Notes: generated by a model not told the origin, from the sequence alone. 64,000 bases of DNA from Streptomyces sp. LHD-70 (GCF_031157275.1 NZ_JAVIFW010000013.1:62001-126000), one strand, 5' to 3'. Shown: positions 24,652 through 33,795, numbered from the stretch's first letter. Made by a program: numbers and translations.

Positions 24652-24710
24652 GGGGTCAATCTAGTCCGTGCGGGACTCGGCACCGTGGTCCGGGGTTCGG
24701 TCCTCCGGGG

Positions 24711-25352
24711 CTACCGCAGCGCGTCCGCGACCTCCTTCGCCGCGTCGAGGACCCGCTCCCCCACCCGCTCCGGCACGGAGTCCGCCAGCATCACGACGCC
24801 GACGCTGCCCTCGATGCCCGTCACCCCGATCAGCGGTGCCGCCGCGCCGCTCGCGCCGGCCTCCAGCTCGCCGTGGGTGAGCGTGTAGCCGGGGTCGTTC
24901 AGCAGGCCCTGGCGGGCGGAGAGTATCGCCTTGCCGGCGGCGCCCCGGTCGAGCGGGTGCCGGAAGCCCGTGCGGTACGCCACGTGGTAGTCGGTCCACG
25001 TCGGCTCGACCACCGCCACGGCCAGCGCCTCCGCGCCGTCGACCATCGTCAGGTGCGCGGTGGCCCCGATGTCCTCGGCGAGGGCACGCAGCGCGGGCAG
25101 CGCGGCTTCGCGGACCAGCGGGTGCACTTGCCGGCCGAGGCGCAGCACGCCGAGGCCGACGCGGGCGCGGCCGCCCAGGTCACGGCGGACCAGGGTGTGC
25201 TGCTCCAGGGTGGCGAGCAGTCGGTAGACCACGGTGCGGTTGACCCCGAGCTTGTTGGACAGTTCGGTGACGGTCAGGCCGTGGTCGGTGTCGGCGAGCA
25301 GTTTGAGGACCCGCAGGCCTCGGTCGAGCGTCTGGGAAGTCTCCGCGGTCAC
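24711..25352 (-). CDS. IclR-family transcriptional regulator
   Basis: The 213-residue regulator has the IclR winged HTH at residues 5-65 (LDRGLRVLKLLADTDHGLTV, then ELSNKLGVNRTVVYRLLATL) and the effector-binding domain (GATAHLTMVDGAEALAVAVV, HPLDRGAAGKAIL). It is somewhat shorter than the usual ~250 residues. It starts at GTG 25352 with AAGGAGAGGG upstream. The target is not evident; the Lon-like protease downstream could be co-transcribed. Binding sites were not identified in the ~400 nt upstream. Confidence 0.9.
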   Translation of the reverse strand: MTAETSQTLDRGLRVLKLLADTDHGLTVTELSNKLGVNRTVVYRLLATLEQHTLVRRDLGGRARVGLGVLRLGRQVHPLVREAALPALRALAEDIGATAHLTMVDGAEALAVAVVEPTWTDYHVAYRTGFRHPLDRGAAGKAILSARQGLLNDPGYTLTHGELEAGASGAAAPLIGVTGIEGSVGVVMLADSVPERVGERVLDAAKEVADALR

Positions 25353-25751
25353 GACGCCCTCTCCTTAGAGGTGAGTCGAAAAGAGGCGGTCCGGGGCGCG
25401 CTCGCCCCGGTGCCGCCCGGCACTGGCTGCGCTCCGCGGCGGCGCTGCCACGGGGCGTGTGCGTTCCGGGGACAGTAGCGAGCCCGTCCCGCTCAGCGGA
25501 AGACTTTGTCCAGAATCCGGGCACCTTGGTCGACGGACCGGCGTCGATCAGTTGCGGTATGCCCCTTTGGAGCCTTTGGGGACCTTGGCCATCCGGTGGC
25601 GCGCCCGCTTCGGGACCTCTGGCGCGGGACCGGGGACCTTTGCGGCCGCCACTGGTGTCGTACGCACATTACGTTGGCGCTCAGCCGGTCCCGACCCCGG
25701 TGCACCCGAGCCGTTCCAGCTCCCGAGCCGTCACAGCAAAGGCCGCCGCAC
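25353..25751. other. 400-nt divergent intergenic region, no gene seen
   Basis: It lies between the IclR gene and the small exported-protein gene and should carry both promoters. Open frames are shadow-like. No repeat or operator stands out. Confidence 0.4.
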
Positions 25752-26141
25752 ATGAAGCTCCGCCGTACCGCCCCCTGTGTCGCCGTCGCCGCCGCCACCG
25801 GTGCGCTCCTGTGGTCCGTGCCCGCCACGGCCGCCCCAGCCGCTCCAGCCACTCCTGCCGCTCCTGCCGCTCCTGCCTCGGCCGCTCCTGCAACCTCGGC
25901 CGCCTCTGCCTCCCCTGCCGCCTCAGCCGCCTCAGCTCCCCCTGCCGCCTTCGGCCCCCTCGCCCCGGCCCCGGCCTCGCCCTCGACAGTCACCGTGGTC
26001 GCGGCCCGCAGTGGACCGGCCGAGCCGCTGCCCGAGTCGGACTCCGGTACGGGGTGGATCATCGGGGCCGGTGCGCTGACCCTGGCCGTCGGCACGGGGA
26101 TGGTCGCGCTCGGCCGCCACCGGCCGGGCCGGAAGGGGTAG
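25752..26141 (+). CDS. Small Ala/Pro-rich exported protein with C-terminal membrane segment
   Basis: The 129-residue protein has a signal peptide (MKLRRTAPCVAVAAATGALL, cleavage after AAPA near 27), about 50 residues of almost pure Ala/Pro/Ser built from CTCCTGCCG-type codon repeats, and a C-terminal hydrophobic helix (GWIIGAGALTLAVGTGMVAL) ending RHRPGRKG. This resembles a wall-spanning, tail-anchored protein; no LAxTG or LPxTG sortase motif is present. AAAGG lies 9 nt before the ATG. No function is known. Confidence 0.65.
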   Translation: MKLRRTAPCVAVAAATGALLWSVPATAAPAAPATPAAPAAPASAAPATSAASASPAASAASAPPAAFGPLAPAPASPSTVTVVAARSGPAEPLPESDSGTGWIIGAGALTLAVGTGMVALGRHRPGRKG

Positions 26142-26180
26142 CCGAGAGGGCGCGCGGCCCCAACTCCCTCTCCCCCGGGC

Positions 26181-27977
26181 TCACTTCATCCGAGTGGCCC
26201 ACTCCTGCACCTTGGTGATCCGCTGCCGGATCTGGCCCGCCGTGGCCTCCGCGCTCGGCGGGCCGCCGCACACCCGGCGCAGCTCGGTGTGGATCACGCC
26301 GTGCGGCTTGCCCGACTGGTGGACGTACGCGCCGACCATGGTGTTCAGCTGCTTCCTGAGTTCCAGCAGCTCCTTGTGGGAGACGACAGGGCGGCGCTCG
26401 GCGGGCAGTTCGAGCAGGTCCGCGTCCTCGTCGGGCCGCTTCTTGCTGTGCGCGATCTGCCGGGCCTGGCGCTTCTGCAGCAGCATCTGCACCTGGTCGG
26501 GTTCGAGCAGTCCCGGGATGCCGAGGTAGTCCTGCTCCTCCTCGCTCCCCGGGTGGGCCTGCATGCCGAACTCGGAGCCGTCGTAGAGGACCCGGTCGAA
26601 GACCGCGTCGGACTCCAGGGCCTCGAAGGGCAGCATGTCCTGCTCGCCGGTGTCCTCGTCCTCCTGCTTGTTCGCCTCGTCCATCTCCTGCTCGGACTCG
26701 GCGTACGGGTCCTCCTCGCCGTCCTTCTTCGGCTTGTCGAGGACGTGGTCGCGCTCGACCTCCATCTCGTTCGCGAAGCCGAGGAGGTCGGGGATGGTCG
26801 GCAGGAACACGGAGGCGGTCTCGCCGCGCCGCCTGGACCGTACGAAACGGCCTACGGCCTGGGCGAAGAACAGCGGGGTCGAGATCGTCGTCGCGTACAC
26901 GCCGACCGCGAGGCGGGGCACGTCGACGCCCTCGGACACCATGCGGACGGCGACCATCCAGCGGTCGTCGCTCGCGCTGAAGTCGTCGATCCGCTGCGAG
27001 GCGCCGTTGTCGTCGGAGAGAACGAGCGTGGCCTTGGTGCCGGTGATATCGCGGATCAGCTTGGCGTAGGCGCGGGCCGAGTCCTGGTCGGAGGCGATGA
27101 CGAGGCCGCCCGCGTCGGGGATGCCCTTGCGGACCTCGGTGAGGCGCTGGTCGGCGGCCTTGAGGACGTTGGGCATCCAGTCGCCGCGCGGGTCGAGCGC
27201 GGTGCGCCAGGCCTGGCTGACGGCGTCCTTGGTCATCGGCTCGCCCAGGCGGGCCGCGATCTCGTCCCCCGCCTTCGTGCGCCAGCGCATGTTGCCGCTG
27301 TACGAGAGGAAGATGACGGGGCGGACGACGCCGTCGCCGAGGGCGTTGCCGTAGCCGTAGGTGTAGTCCGCGGAGGAGCGGCGGATGCCGTCGTTGCCCT
27401 CCGCGTACTGGACGAAGGGGATCGGGTTGGTGTCCGAGCGGAACGGCGTGCCGGTGAGGGCGAGGCGGCGGGTGGCGGGCTCGAACGCCTCCAGGCAGGC
27501 CTCGCCCCAGGACTTGGAGTCACCGGCGTGGTGGATCTCGTCGAGGATCACGAGGGTCTTGCGCTGCTCGACGCGGTTGCGGTGCAGCATGGGGCGCACG
27601 CCGACGCCCGCGTAGGTGATCGCGACGCCGTGGTACTCCTTGCTCAGCGGGCCGGCGCTGTACTCCGGGTCCAGCTTGATGCCTATCCGGGCCGCGGCCT
27701 CCGCCCACTGCTTCTTCAGGTGCTCGGTCGGCGCGACCACCGTCACCTGCTGCACGACGTGGTGGTGAAGGAGCCAGGAGGCGAGGGTCAGCGCGAACGT
27801 CGTCTTGCCTGCGCCGGGGGTCGCGACGGCGAGGAAGTCCCGCGGCTGCTCCTGGATGTACCGGTCCATGGCCCCCTGCTGCCAGGCCCGCAGCTTGTTC
27901 GCGGTGCCCCAGGGGGCGCGGCCGGGAAAGGCGGGGGAGAGGTGGTGGCTGGAGGTGGCGGCGGTCGAAGTAGTCAC
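26181..27977 (-). CDS. DEAD/DEAH-box helicase (SF2)
   Basis: The 598-residue SF2 ATPase shows motif I ATPGAGKT (about residue 52), motif II DEIHH (DEAH variant), motif III LTGTPF, and motifs V-VI SEGVDVPRLAVG and QAVGRFVRSRRRG. An acidic insertion (DGEEDPYAESEQEMDEANKQ region) separates the helicase core from a C-terminal helical domain. The class is often annotated as a UvrB/type III restriction-like helicase; its substrate is unknown. It starts at GTG 27977, after GACGGAGACC. There is no methyltransferase or nuclease gene nearby, so restriction is not supported. Confidence 0.9.
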   Translation of the reverse strand: MTTSTAATSSHHLSPAFPGRAPWGTANKLRAWQQGAMDRYIQEQPRDFLAVATPGAGKTTFALTLASWLLHHHVVQQVTVVAPTEHLKKQWAEAAARIGIKLDPEYSAGPLSKEYHGVAITYAGVGVRPMLHRNRVEQRKTLVILDEIHHAGDSKSWGEACLEAFEPATRRLALTGTPFRSDTNPIPFVQYAEGNDGIRRSSADYTYGYGNALGDGVVRPVIFLSYSGNMRWRTKAGDEIAARLGEPMTKDAVSQAWRTALDPRGDWMPNVLKAADQRLTEVRKGIPDAGGLVIASDQDSARAYAKLIRDITGTKATLVLSDDNGASQRIDDFSASDDRWMVAVRMVSEGVDVPRLAVGVYATTISTPLFFAQAVGRFVRSRRRGETASVFLPTIPDLLGFANEMEVERDHVLDKPKKDGEEDPYAESEQEMDEANKQEDEDTGEQDMLPFEALESDAVFDRVLYDGSEFGMQAHPGSEEEQDYLGIPGLLEPDQVQMLLQKRQARQIAHSKKRPDEDADLLELPAERRPVVSHKELLELRKQLNTMVGAYVHQSGKPHGVIHTELRRVCGGPPSAEATAGQIRQRITKVQEWATRMK

Positions 27978-28157
27978 GGTCTCCGTCGGGGTTCCTGCGC
28001 GCGCGGCGCTCGGCTACGTATGACAACCGGGCCACCTTACCGGTGCGGGTTCACGGATCGGGGTGCCCTCAGCCGGGCCGACCGAGGTTGGGACTGGGGT
28101 CACATGGGACGGCGGCCTCCTGGTCGGGCCTGAGGTTCACCTGGAGATCGGGCATGT

Positions 28158-28592
28158 TCAGACCTCGTCCATGGGGTGCTGCCAACGGAGACCGGGGAAG
28201 CGGGCGAAGCCTCGGTCCGCGCTGTAGAACGTCGCGCCGGTCTCGATGGCCAGGGCGGCGAGGTAGGCGTCCGGAATCAGGTTTCCGCGCGCTCCCACTT
28301 TGCGGCACAGGCGCTCGAAGATCTGCCAGTGCCGCTCACCCTCGCGCAGCGGGACGGAGGCCGGCGCTTCGCGCAGCGCCTCCACGAACTCCAGAGCCGC
28401 CGACACGGGCGCCGGCTCCGTGAAGATCTTCGGATGCGTGACGATGCGCACCAGACCGCTCGTCACCACCGAGCTGATCCCCACCGGCTCTTCGCCGTTG
28501 AGCCGCTCGGCCAGCCAGCTGTGATACGCCTCGTGGCCGTCGGCGTCCTCGCGAAAGGCGTACACGAGGACGTTCACGTCACAGAAGATCAC
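28158..28592 (-). CDS. vapC: PIN-domain ribonuclease toxin (VapC family)
   Basis: The 144-residue PIN nuclease is the toxin of a VapBC type II module and is expected to cleave RNA. Metal-binding acidic residues are present: Asp5 in FCDVNVLVYA, Asp108 in LIPDAYLAALA and Asp126 in YSADRGF. GTG 28592 overlaps the vapB stop by 4 nt (GTGA), the usual antitoxin-first coupled order. The frame continues upstream across vapB, but that portion is out-of-frame artefact. Nothing suggests inactivation. Confidence 0.9.
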   Translation of the reverse strand: MIFCDVNVLVYAFREDADGHEAYHSWLAERLNGEEPVGISSVVTSGLVRIVTHPKIFTEPAPVSAALEFVEALREAPASVPLREGERHWQIFERLCRKVGARGNLIPDAYLAALAIETGATFYSADRGFARFPGLRWQHPMDEV

Positions 28593-28828
28593 TCGGTGCC
28601 GTCCATCAGGTCGAGCAGCGAGCCGTTGTCGCCGAGGTCGACGCCGGGACGCACACCGCCGGTCCCGTACGTCGGCAGCTTGACGATGTTCCGTGCGGCT
28701 GCGACGTCCCGCGCGAACGAGGCACGCATCGCATCCTCTATCACCGCACTCACCGAGACGCGCCTGCGCGCCGCCCGCTGCTTGGCGTCCTGGATCAGGT
28801 CTTCGGGGAGGTCGACTGTGGTTCTCAT
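28589..28828 (-). CDS. vapB: VapB-type antitoxin
   Basis: The 79-residue antitoxin starts MRTTVDLPEDLIQDAKQRAA, a ribbon-helix-helix of the VapB/DUF2191 kind that binds DNA and whose C-terminal tail (YGTGGVRPGVDLGDNGSLL) blocks the VapC active site. The ATG at 28828 has no ribosome-binding site; a TACACT -10 box ends 7 nt before it, so the mRNA is probably leaderless. Palindromic sites in the promoter suggest autoregulation with VapC. Confidence 0.9.
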   Translation of the reverse strand: MRTTVDLPEDLIQDAKQRAARRRVSVSAVIEDAMRASFARDVAAARNIVKLPTYGTGGVRPGVDLGDNGSLLDLMDGTE

Positions 28829-28883
28829 GCATCACAGTGTACGGGGTGTGCATCATGATGCGCAACGGATGCGTAGCGATGCA
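28829..28883 (-). promoter_or_regulatory. vapBC promoter with palindromic operator
   Basis: The -10-like TACACT lies at 28841-28836. A perfect 12-bp palindrome GCATCATGATGC (28850-28861) sits just upstream of it, and related GATGCAT half-sites lie at 28829-28833 and 28878-28884. The spacing suits autorepression by a VapBC complex. Confidence 0.6.
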
Positions 28884-28884
28884 T

Positions 28885-30333
28885 CTACGGAGCGTGTGTG
28901 GCCGAAGACCGCAGCCGCCCCGCCACCAACACCCCCACCAGCGCCACCGCGACCGACAGCGCGAAGACCGCCACGAACGCGCCGGGGTTCGCCCCCGTGG
29001 CCGCCCCCGCCCCGTGCGCCGACCCCACCGCTCCCCCGCCCAGCGCCGCGAACGCCGCGCCGCCCGTCGCGAGGAGCAGGATGTTGGAGAGGCCGTCGGA
29101 GATCTGCAGGGCGGCCGAGTTGGTGCCCGCCTCGCTCGGGGCGGACAGCTTCAGCAGGAGCACGCTCGTCGACGAGATCGTCAGGCCCATCCCGAAGCAG
29201 CCCCAGGCCCAGGCGACGGCCACGATCCAGACGGGTACGGCGTCGATCAGGACCGTCGGCGCCGTGGCGATGGCCAGGGCGACGAGCAGCATGCCGAGCC
29301 GGACCAGCGGCTCACGGTGCGGTTCGAGGCGTGGCCGGGACTGCACCCAGGAGCCGAGCGCCCAGGTCGCGCCGCCGACCGCGAGCGAGAACCCGGCCAT
29401 CGTCGGCGAGAGCCCGCGCTGGGTGACGAGCATCAGCGGTACGAAGGACTCGGCCGCGATGAACGACCCGGCCGCGATGCCACGGAGCAGCACCACCGCG
29501 GGCAGCCCGCGCCCGGCCCGGAACGTGCCGCGCGGCAGCAGCCCGAGCGCCGACGGCACGAGCAGCGCTGCCCCCGCGAGGCCCGGGAGCAGCGACCAGA
29601 CACTGAGGTCCTGGCCCGCGTACTGGAGGAGTGCGGCGCCGCCGGAGATGCCGAGGGCGAGACGGATCCGGCGCGGGTCGAACGCGGCGGGGGCGCCGTC
29701 GGGCGGGCCCGCGGCCGTGCGGCGGATCGCGGGGAGCGCGAGGGCCAGCGGGATCACGACCAGGGCGGGGATGCCGAGGAACACCCAGCGCCAGCCGAGC
29801 TGTTCGGTGACCGTGCCGGAGGCGAGCGGTCCGACGATCGACGGCACGATCCAGCTCGCCGCGAACGCCGCCATGATCGCCGGGCGCAGCCGTTCCGGGT
29901 AGGCCCGGCTGACCACCACGTACAGCGCGACGATCACCAGGCCGCCGCCGAGGCCCTGGACGGCGCGGCCGAGGACGAACAGCCACATGGCGCCCGCCGT
30001 CCCGGAGAGCAGCAGGCCCGCGGCGAACGCCCCGATCCCGGCGGTCAGCGGGCCGAGCGGCCCCTGCCGGTCCGCCCACTGGCCGGAGAGGACCATGCCG
30101 AACAGGCTCGTCGTGAAGTAGCCGGAGAACGCGAAGGCGTAAAGCGCCACCCCGTCCAGCTCCCGTGCGGCGACCGGCATCGCGGTGCCGACGGCGGTCG
30201 CCTCGAACGCGATGAGGAGGACGACGGAGACGATGCCGATGCTCAGCGCGCGGTACGGGCGGCGCAGCACCCCGCTCGTGTGCTCCGCCTCCCGCAGGAC
30301 GCTGGGTGCGGTGTCCCGTTCGGTCGTGGTCAT
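28885..30333 (-). CDS. MFS transporter, 14-helix drug/proton antiporter type
   Basis: The 482-residue membrane protein belongs to the major facilitator superfamily, DHA2-like. TM1 is preceded by RPYRALSIGIVSVVLLIAFE; the loop-2 motif reads SGQWADRQGPLGPL and motif C-like GWRWVFLGIPALV follows TM5. About 14 hydrophobic segments can be counted. The substrate is not determined. The ATG at 30333 has no ribosome-binding site; TACGCT ends 7 nt upstream, so it may be leaderless. It ends 57 nt from vapB. Confidence 0.85.
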   Translation of the reverse strand: MTTTERDTAPSVLREAEHTSGVLRRPYRALSIGIVSVVLLIAFEATAVGTAMPVAARELDGVALYAFAFSGYFTTSLFGMVLSGQWADRQGPLGPLTAGIGAFAAGLLLSGTAGAMWLFVLGRAVQGLGGGLVIVALYVVVSRAYPERLRPAIMAAFAASWIVPSIVGPLASGTVTEQLGWRWVFLGIPALVVIPLALALPAIRRTAAGPPDGAPAAFDPRRIRLALGISGGAALLQYAGQDLSVWSLLPGLAGAALLVPSALGLLPRGTFRAGRGLPAVVLLRGIAAGSFIAAESFVPLMLVTQRGLSPTMAGFSLAVGGATWALGSWVQSRPRLEPHREPLVRLGMLLVALAIATAPTVLIDAVPVWIVAVAWAWGCFGMGLTISSTSVLLLKLSAPSEAGTNSAALQISDGLSNILLLATGGAAFAALGGGAVGSAHGAGAATGANPGAFVAVFALSVAVALVGVLVAGRLRSSATHAP

Positions 30334-30447
30334 GCGCGTCAGCGTAAGGGGCAACTCCCTTACTGGCGCCTGTCGTTGGGCGGGCGGCGGCTGGTCCCTT
30401 GGTCGTACGACCCGGGTCCGTGCATGAACGGCGTACGGCGGTCACGT

Positions 30448-30473
30448 TGCGGGTTCGAGTCCCGCCACGACCT
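30448..30473 (+). other. tRNA 3'-end-like remnant (T-arm plus acceptor strand)
   Basis: GCGGG-TTCGAGT-CCCGC at 30449-30465 is a perfect tRNA T-arm, followed by CACGACC, which can pair in 6 of 7 positions with GGTCGTA at 30401-30407, exactly 72 nt away in total. No anticodon or D arm can be folded between them (position 33 is not U and the stem does not pair), so it is not a functional tRNA. It may be a degraded tRNA or the att scar of an element that once used a tRNA 3' end. Confidence 0.5.
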
Positions 30474-30499
30474 CCGGAACCGTCCGCGACCGGGGCGCG

Positions 30500-30988
30500 T
30501 CACTTCCCGTCGGCCGCGTCCACCAGCGCCTGGACGTCGAGCTTGCCCATGCTGAGCATCGCCTTCATCGCGCGCCCGGACCTGGCCGGGTCCGGGTCGG
30601 TGATCAGCTCGTCCAGGACGCGCGGGATGATCTGCCAGGACAGGCCGTACTTGTCCTTGAGCCAGCCGCACGGGCCCTCCTGGCCGCCGTCCGCGGTGAG
30701 CGCGGACCAGAGCCGGTCGACCTCCTTCTGGTCGTCGCAGTCGACGTAGACCGAGGCGGCCTCGGTGAACTGGAACTCGGGGCCGCCGTTGAGGCCCATG
30801 AACTCCGTCCCCGCGAGCTCGAACATGACCACCATGACGCTGCCGGGCTCCCCCGGCCCGACCTCGCTGTAACGCTGCACCTGGGTCACGCGGGAGTCGT
30901 CGAACAGCGACGTGTAGAGCTCGGCGGCCTCCTCGGCCTGGCCGTCGAACCAGAGACATGTCTTGATCTTCTGCGGCTGTGCGCTCAT
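30500..30988 (-). CDS. VOC-superfamily protein (PhnB/3-dmu-9_3-mt type)
   Basis: The 162-residue protein has the PhnB-like fold: KIKTCLWFDGQAEEAAELYT at the start, FMGLNGGPEFQFTEAASVYV in the middle, and CGWLKDKYGLSWQIIPRVLD near the end. The family is usually annotated as 3-demethylubiquinone-9 3-methyltransferase-like, though it lacks methyltransferase motifs; function is unknown. AAAGG lies 8 nt before ATG 30988. It stands alone. Confidence 0.9.
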   Translation of the reverse strand: MSAQPQKIKTCLWFDGQAEEAAELYTSLFDDSRVTQVQRYSEVGPGEPGSVMVVMFELAGTEFMGLNGGPEFQFTEAASVYVDCDDQKEVDRLWSALTADGGQEGPCGWLKDKYGLSWQIIPRVLDELITDPDPARSGRAMKAMLSMGKLDVQALVDAADGK

Positions 30989-31100
30989 GGGGATGCCTTT
31001 CGACGTGGCGCGGGTCCACCCGCGCGCCTCACGGGGGTAGACCCCGGTCGCCCCGCGAACTCATCGCCCACCCGCGAAGCGGCCCACCCCTCGATACGGC

Positions 31101-31805
31101 CTACCCCTCGTGCTCCCAGACCTGCAGCGTGTACGTACGCCCCTTCTGCGTCACCTCGGTCGGCGGTACGTCGGCACGGAGCCGGTACCCCGCCGCCCGG
31201 GCCACCCCGGTGCTGGCCGCGTTGTCCGCCTCGATCTGCAGCCGGAGCCGGTGCAGGCCAAGCGTGGTGTGGGCGTACTCGGTGAGCAGCCGGGTGGCGC
31301 GGAGGGCGAGGCGGCGGCCGCGGTGGGCGGCGCCGATCGCGTACCCGAGCGTGACCGCACCGGCCGGGCGCTCCGCGCCGAGCGAGGCGAGCAGCACCTC
31401 GCCGAGCGGCGTCACTCCGTCCTCGGTGACGACGAGCTGGAGCCGGGTGCCGTCGGCGCGGGTGCTGCGGGCCCGGTCGAGGTAGGCGCGGGCGGCGGCC
31501 AGGTCGAAGGGCGAGGCGAGCGGGGTGCGGTGGGCGATGCCGGGCTCGTCGAAGAGCTCCGCCATCGCGGGCAGGTCACCCTCGGCCCACTCCCGCAGGA
31601 CGAGCCCGTCGCCGCGGAGGACGACGGGGGTGGCGGGGAGGGTCGGCACGGGGTCGGGGTCCGGGTGCAGGTCCGGGTCCTGCTCGGCCGGGGCCCCTTC
31701 TCGTACGTACGACTCCCCGTGCTCTCGTACGTACAACTCCCCCTGTACGAGCGCCTGCTGTGCACCTTCCACAGCATCTCCACCTTCGGTGTGCATGAAG
31801 CTCAT
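31101..31805 (-). CDS. GNAT-family N-acetyltransferase
   Basis: The 234-residue protein has a ~60-residue acidic N-terminal extension, with a short duplication (LYVREHGE / SYVREGAP, from a CTCGTACGTAC repeat near 31710-31740), and then a RimJ/RimL-like GNAT domain: LVLREWAEGDLPAMAELFDE, GYAIGAAHRGRRLALRATRL (acetyl-CoA binding), LQIEADNAASTGVARAAGY. Its substrate is unknown. ATG 31805 follows GGAAGGGG by 3 nt; ATG 31796 is a close alternative. It is divergent from the Ser/Thr kinase. Confidence 0.85.
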   Translation of the reverse strand: MSFMHTEGGDAVEGAQQALVQGELYVREHGESYVREGAPAEQDPDLHPDPDPVPTLPATPVVLRGDGLVLREWAEGDLPAMAELFDEPGIAHRTPLASPFDLAAARAYLDRARSTRADGTRLQLVVTEDGVTPLGEVLLASLGAERPAGAVTLGYAIGAAHRGRRLALRATRLLTEYAHTTLGLHRLRLQIEADNAASTGVARAAGYRLRADVPPTEVTQKGRTYTLQVWEHEG

Positions 31806-31977
31806 CCGCCCCTTCCGGCCTGCGTCTACCCTGCACGAACGGCACACCCCGCAGGTAACGGGAAACTCCTCCCGCCCCCTGCGTCGCAGCGCTTCGCCCG
31901 CCTCGCCCCGAATCGTCGCCTGTGGGCCCGGGCGCCGCCACACCGGGGGTACCGGGGCTTTGCGGCATGATGTGCGC

Positions 31978-33780
31978 ATGGCAAGCACGGGGGATCTCAT
32001 AGCGGGCCGGTACCGCATCGGAGCACGGCTCGGCCGCGGCGGCATGGGCACCGTCTGGCGTGCGCAGGACGAGTTGCTCGGCCGCGCCGTCGCCGTCAAG
32101 GAACTCCACGTCGACGACGGACTGCCGTCCATGGACGCGGAGATGCAGCGGGAACGGACCCTGCGCGAGGCCCGTTCGGTGGCCCAGGTGCGCCACCCCA
32201 ACATCATGGTGCTGCACGACATCGTCGAGCACGACGCACAGCCGTGGATCGTGATGGAGCTGATCGACGGCCGCTCGCTCGCCGACCGCATCGCCCTCGA
32301 AGGACCCGTCTCCCCCGCCGAGGCCGCCCGCGTCGGCCTCGCCCTGCTCGACGCCCTGCGCGCGGCGCACGCCTCGGGGGTGCAGCACCGCGACCTCAAG
32401 CCGGCCAACGTCCTGATCGAGGCGCGCACCGGCCGCGTGGTCCTCTCCGACTTCGGCATCGCGCAGGTCGCGGGCCAGACCACGCTGACCGAGACCGGCT
32501 CGTTCGTCGGCTCGCCCGAGTACACGGCGCCCGAGCGCATGTCGAACCGGCACACCGGCCCCGAGTCCGACCTGTGGTCCCTCGGCGTGCTGCTGTGCGC
32601 GGCGGTCGACGGCGAGTCCCCGTTCCACCGCGACTCGGTCGCCGGGGTCCTGCACGCCGTCGTGATGGACGACATCCGCATCCCGGCCGCCGCGGGCCCG
32701 CTCACCCCGGTCGTACGCGGGCTCCTGGAGCGGGACGTGCAGCGCCGGGTCGACCTCGACGAGGCGGAGCGGATGCTCTGGCCGCTGGCCGAGGACGCCG
32801 CGACCGCCCCGCTGGCCACCGCAGGCGCGCGCGTAGGCGCCGGGGCCCCGGCCGACCCGCGCCTCGCCCACGCCGCGGCGCCCCCGGCGCCGCCCACGCA
32901 CCGCGGGGCCGCGCGGGCACCGCAGCCGCCGACCCCGCGGGACCCGCAGTCCGCGTCCGGCCCCGTGACCGAGCCCGCCGAACCGCTCGTCTCCGCCTCG
33001 GCCCGGCCCGCGCCGCCCGCCCGGCGCCCCCGGGTGCGTACCGCCGTCCTCGCGGCCGCCCTCGCCGTGGCGCTCGCGGCGGGCGGTACGGGATTCGGGC
33101 TCTGGTACGCGGGCCGTGACCAGGGCAAGGACCCGTCGGCCTCCGGGAAGGTGCAGGCCGACCCGACGCCGACGGCCGAGAGCCCGAAGGGCGACCGCGT
33201 ACCGGACGCGTCCCCGAACCCCGCCGCGCCCGACGGGGCGAAGTCGACCGGGCCCACCCAGCAGGAGAAGCCGGGCGGCGGCGACGCGAGCGGCGCCCCG
33301 GACGACGGCGGCTCCGACGCACCCGCCGACGACCCGGCACCCGCCGGGTACCGCACGGTCACCGACCCGCTGGGCTTCAAGGTCGCGGTCCCCGACGGCT
33401 TCACCCGCTCCTACGAGGCGCCGCGCGTCTACTACTACTCCCCCGGCAAGAAGTTCCGCCTCGGCTTCCACCCCCAACCCCAGGACCCCCAGGGCCCGTT
33501 GGCGGTCATGGAGCAGGCGCACCGGGACGGCCCGGACGACTACCCCGGCTACCGCGACGGCTCGGTCACCGAGACCACCCACGACGGCAACCCCGCCGCG
33601 CTCTGGAGCTTCGCCTGGGACGGGACGGCGGCGGACGGCGGGCCCCGGCAGACGTACGACCTGAGCTGGGACGAGGGCGGCAGGATGTACGACCTGTGGA
33701 TCTCGGGCCCGAGCGCCCAGTCGGCCACGGCGAAGCGGCACTTCGATGTGGCGCTGGAGTCGTTCGCGGCTGGGGGGTAG
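31978..33780 (+). CDS. Membrane Ser/Thr protein kinase (Hanks type)
   Basis: The 600-residue receptor-like kinase has a cytoplasmic catalytic domain at residues 8-270: GRGGMG P-loop, Lys41 in AVKEL, HRDLKPANVL with catalytic Asp139, DFG and SPEYTAPE. A Pro-rich linker leads to one transmembrane helix at about 356-378, and then an extracytoplasmic Pro/Asp-rich stalk and a ~120-residue domain (GYRTVTDPLGFKVAVPDGFT) found in other actinobacterial kinases. No PASTA repeats. ATG 31978 has no clear ribosome-binding site. The AfsR-like regulator directly downstream is a plausible phosphorylation target. Confidence 0.92.
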   Translation: MASTGDLIAGRYRIGARLGRGGMGTVWRAQDELLGRAVAVKELHVDDGLPSMDAEMQRERTLREARSVAQVRHPNIMVLHDIVEHDAQPWIVMELIDGRSLADRIALEGPVSPAEAARVGLALLDALRAAHASGVQHRDLKPANVLIEARTGRVVLSDFGIAQVAGQTTLTETGSFVGSPEYTAPERMSNRHTGPESDLWSLGVLLCAAVDGESPFHRDSVAGVLHAVVMDDIRIPAAAGPLTPVVRGLLERDVQRRVDLDEAERMLWPLAEDAATAPLATAGARVGAGAPADPRLAHAAAPPAPPTHRGAARAPQPPTPRDPQSASGPVTEPAEPLVSASARPAPPARRPRVRTAVLAAALAVALAAGGTGFGLWYAGRDQGKDPSASGKVQADPTPTAESPKGDRVPDASPNPAAPDGAKSTGPTQQEKPGGGDASGAPDDGGSDAPADDPAPAGYRTVTDPLGFKVAVPDGFTRSYEAPRVYYYSPGKKFRLGFHPQPQDPQGPLAVMEQAHRDGPDDYPGYRDGSVTETTHDGNPAALWSFAWDGTAADGGPRQTYDLSWDEGGRMYDLWISGPSAQSATAKRHFDVALESFAAGG

Positions 33781-33795
33781 GCGGCGCAATTCCAG

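Noticed and set aside
26181..27977. Restriction or phage-defence helicase
   Set aside because: No nuclease, methyltransferase or other defence gene is adjacent; neighbours are core or unrelated genes.
30401..30472. A complete tRNA gene of 72 nt
   Set aside because: Acceptor and T-arm fit, but the anticodon loop lacks U33 and neither anticodon stem nor D stem pairs.
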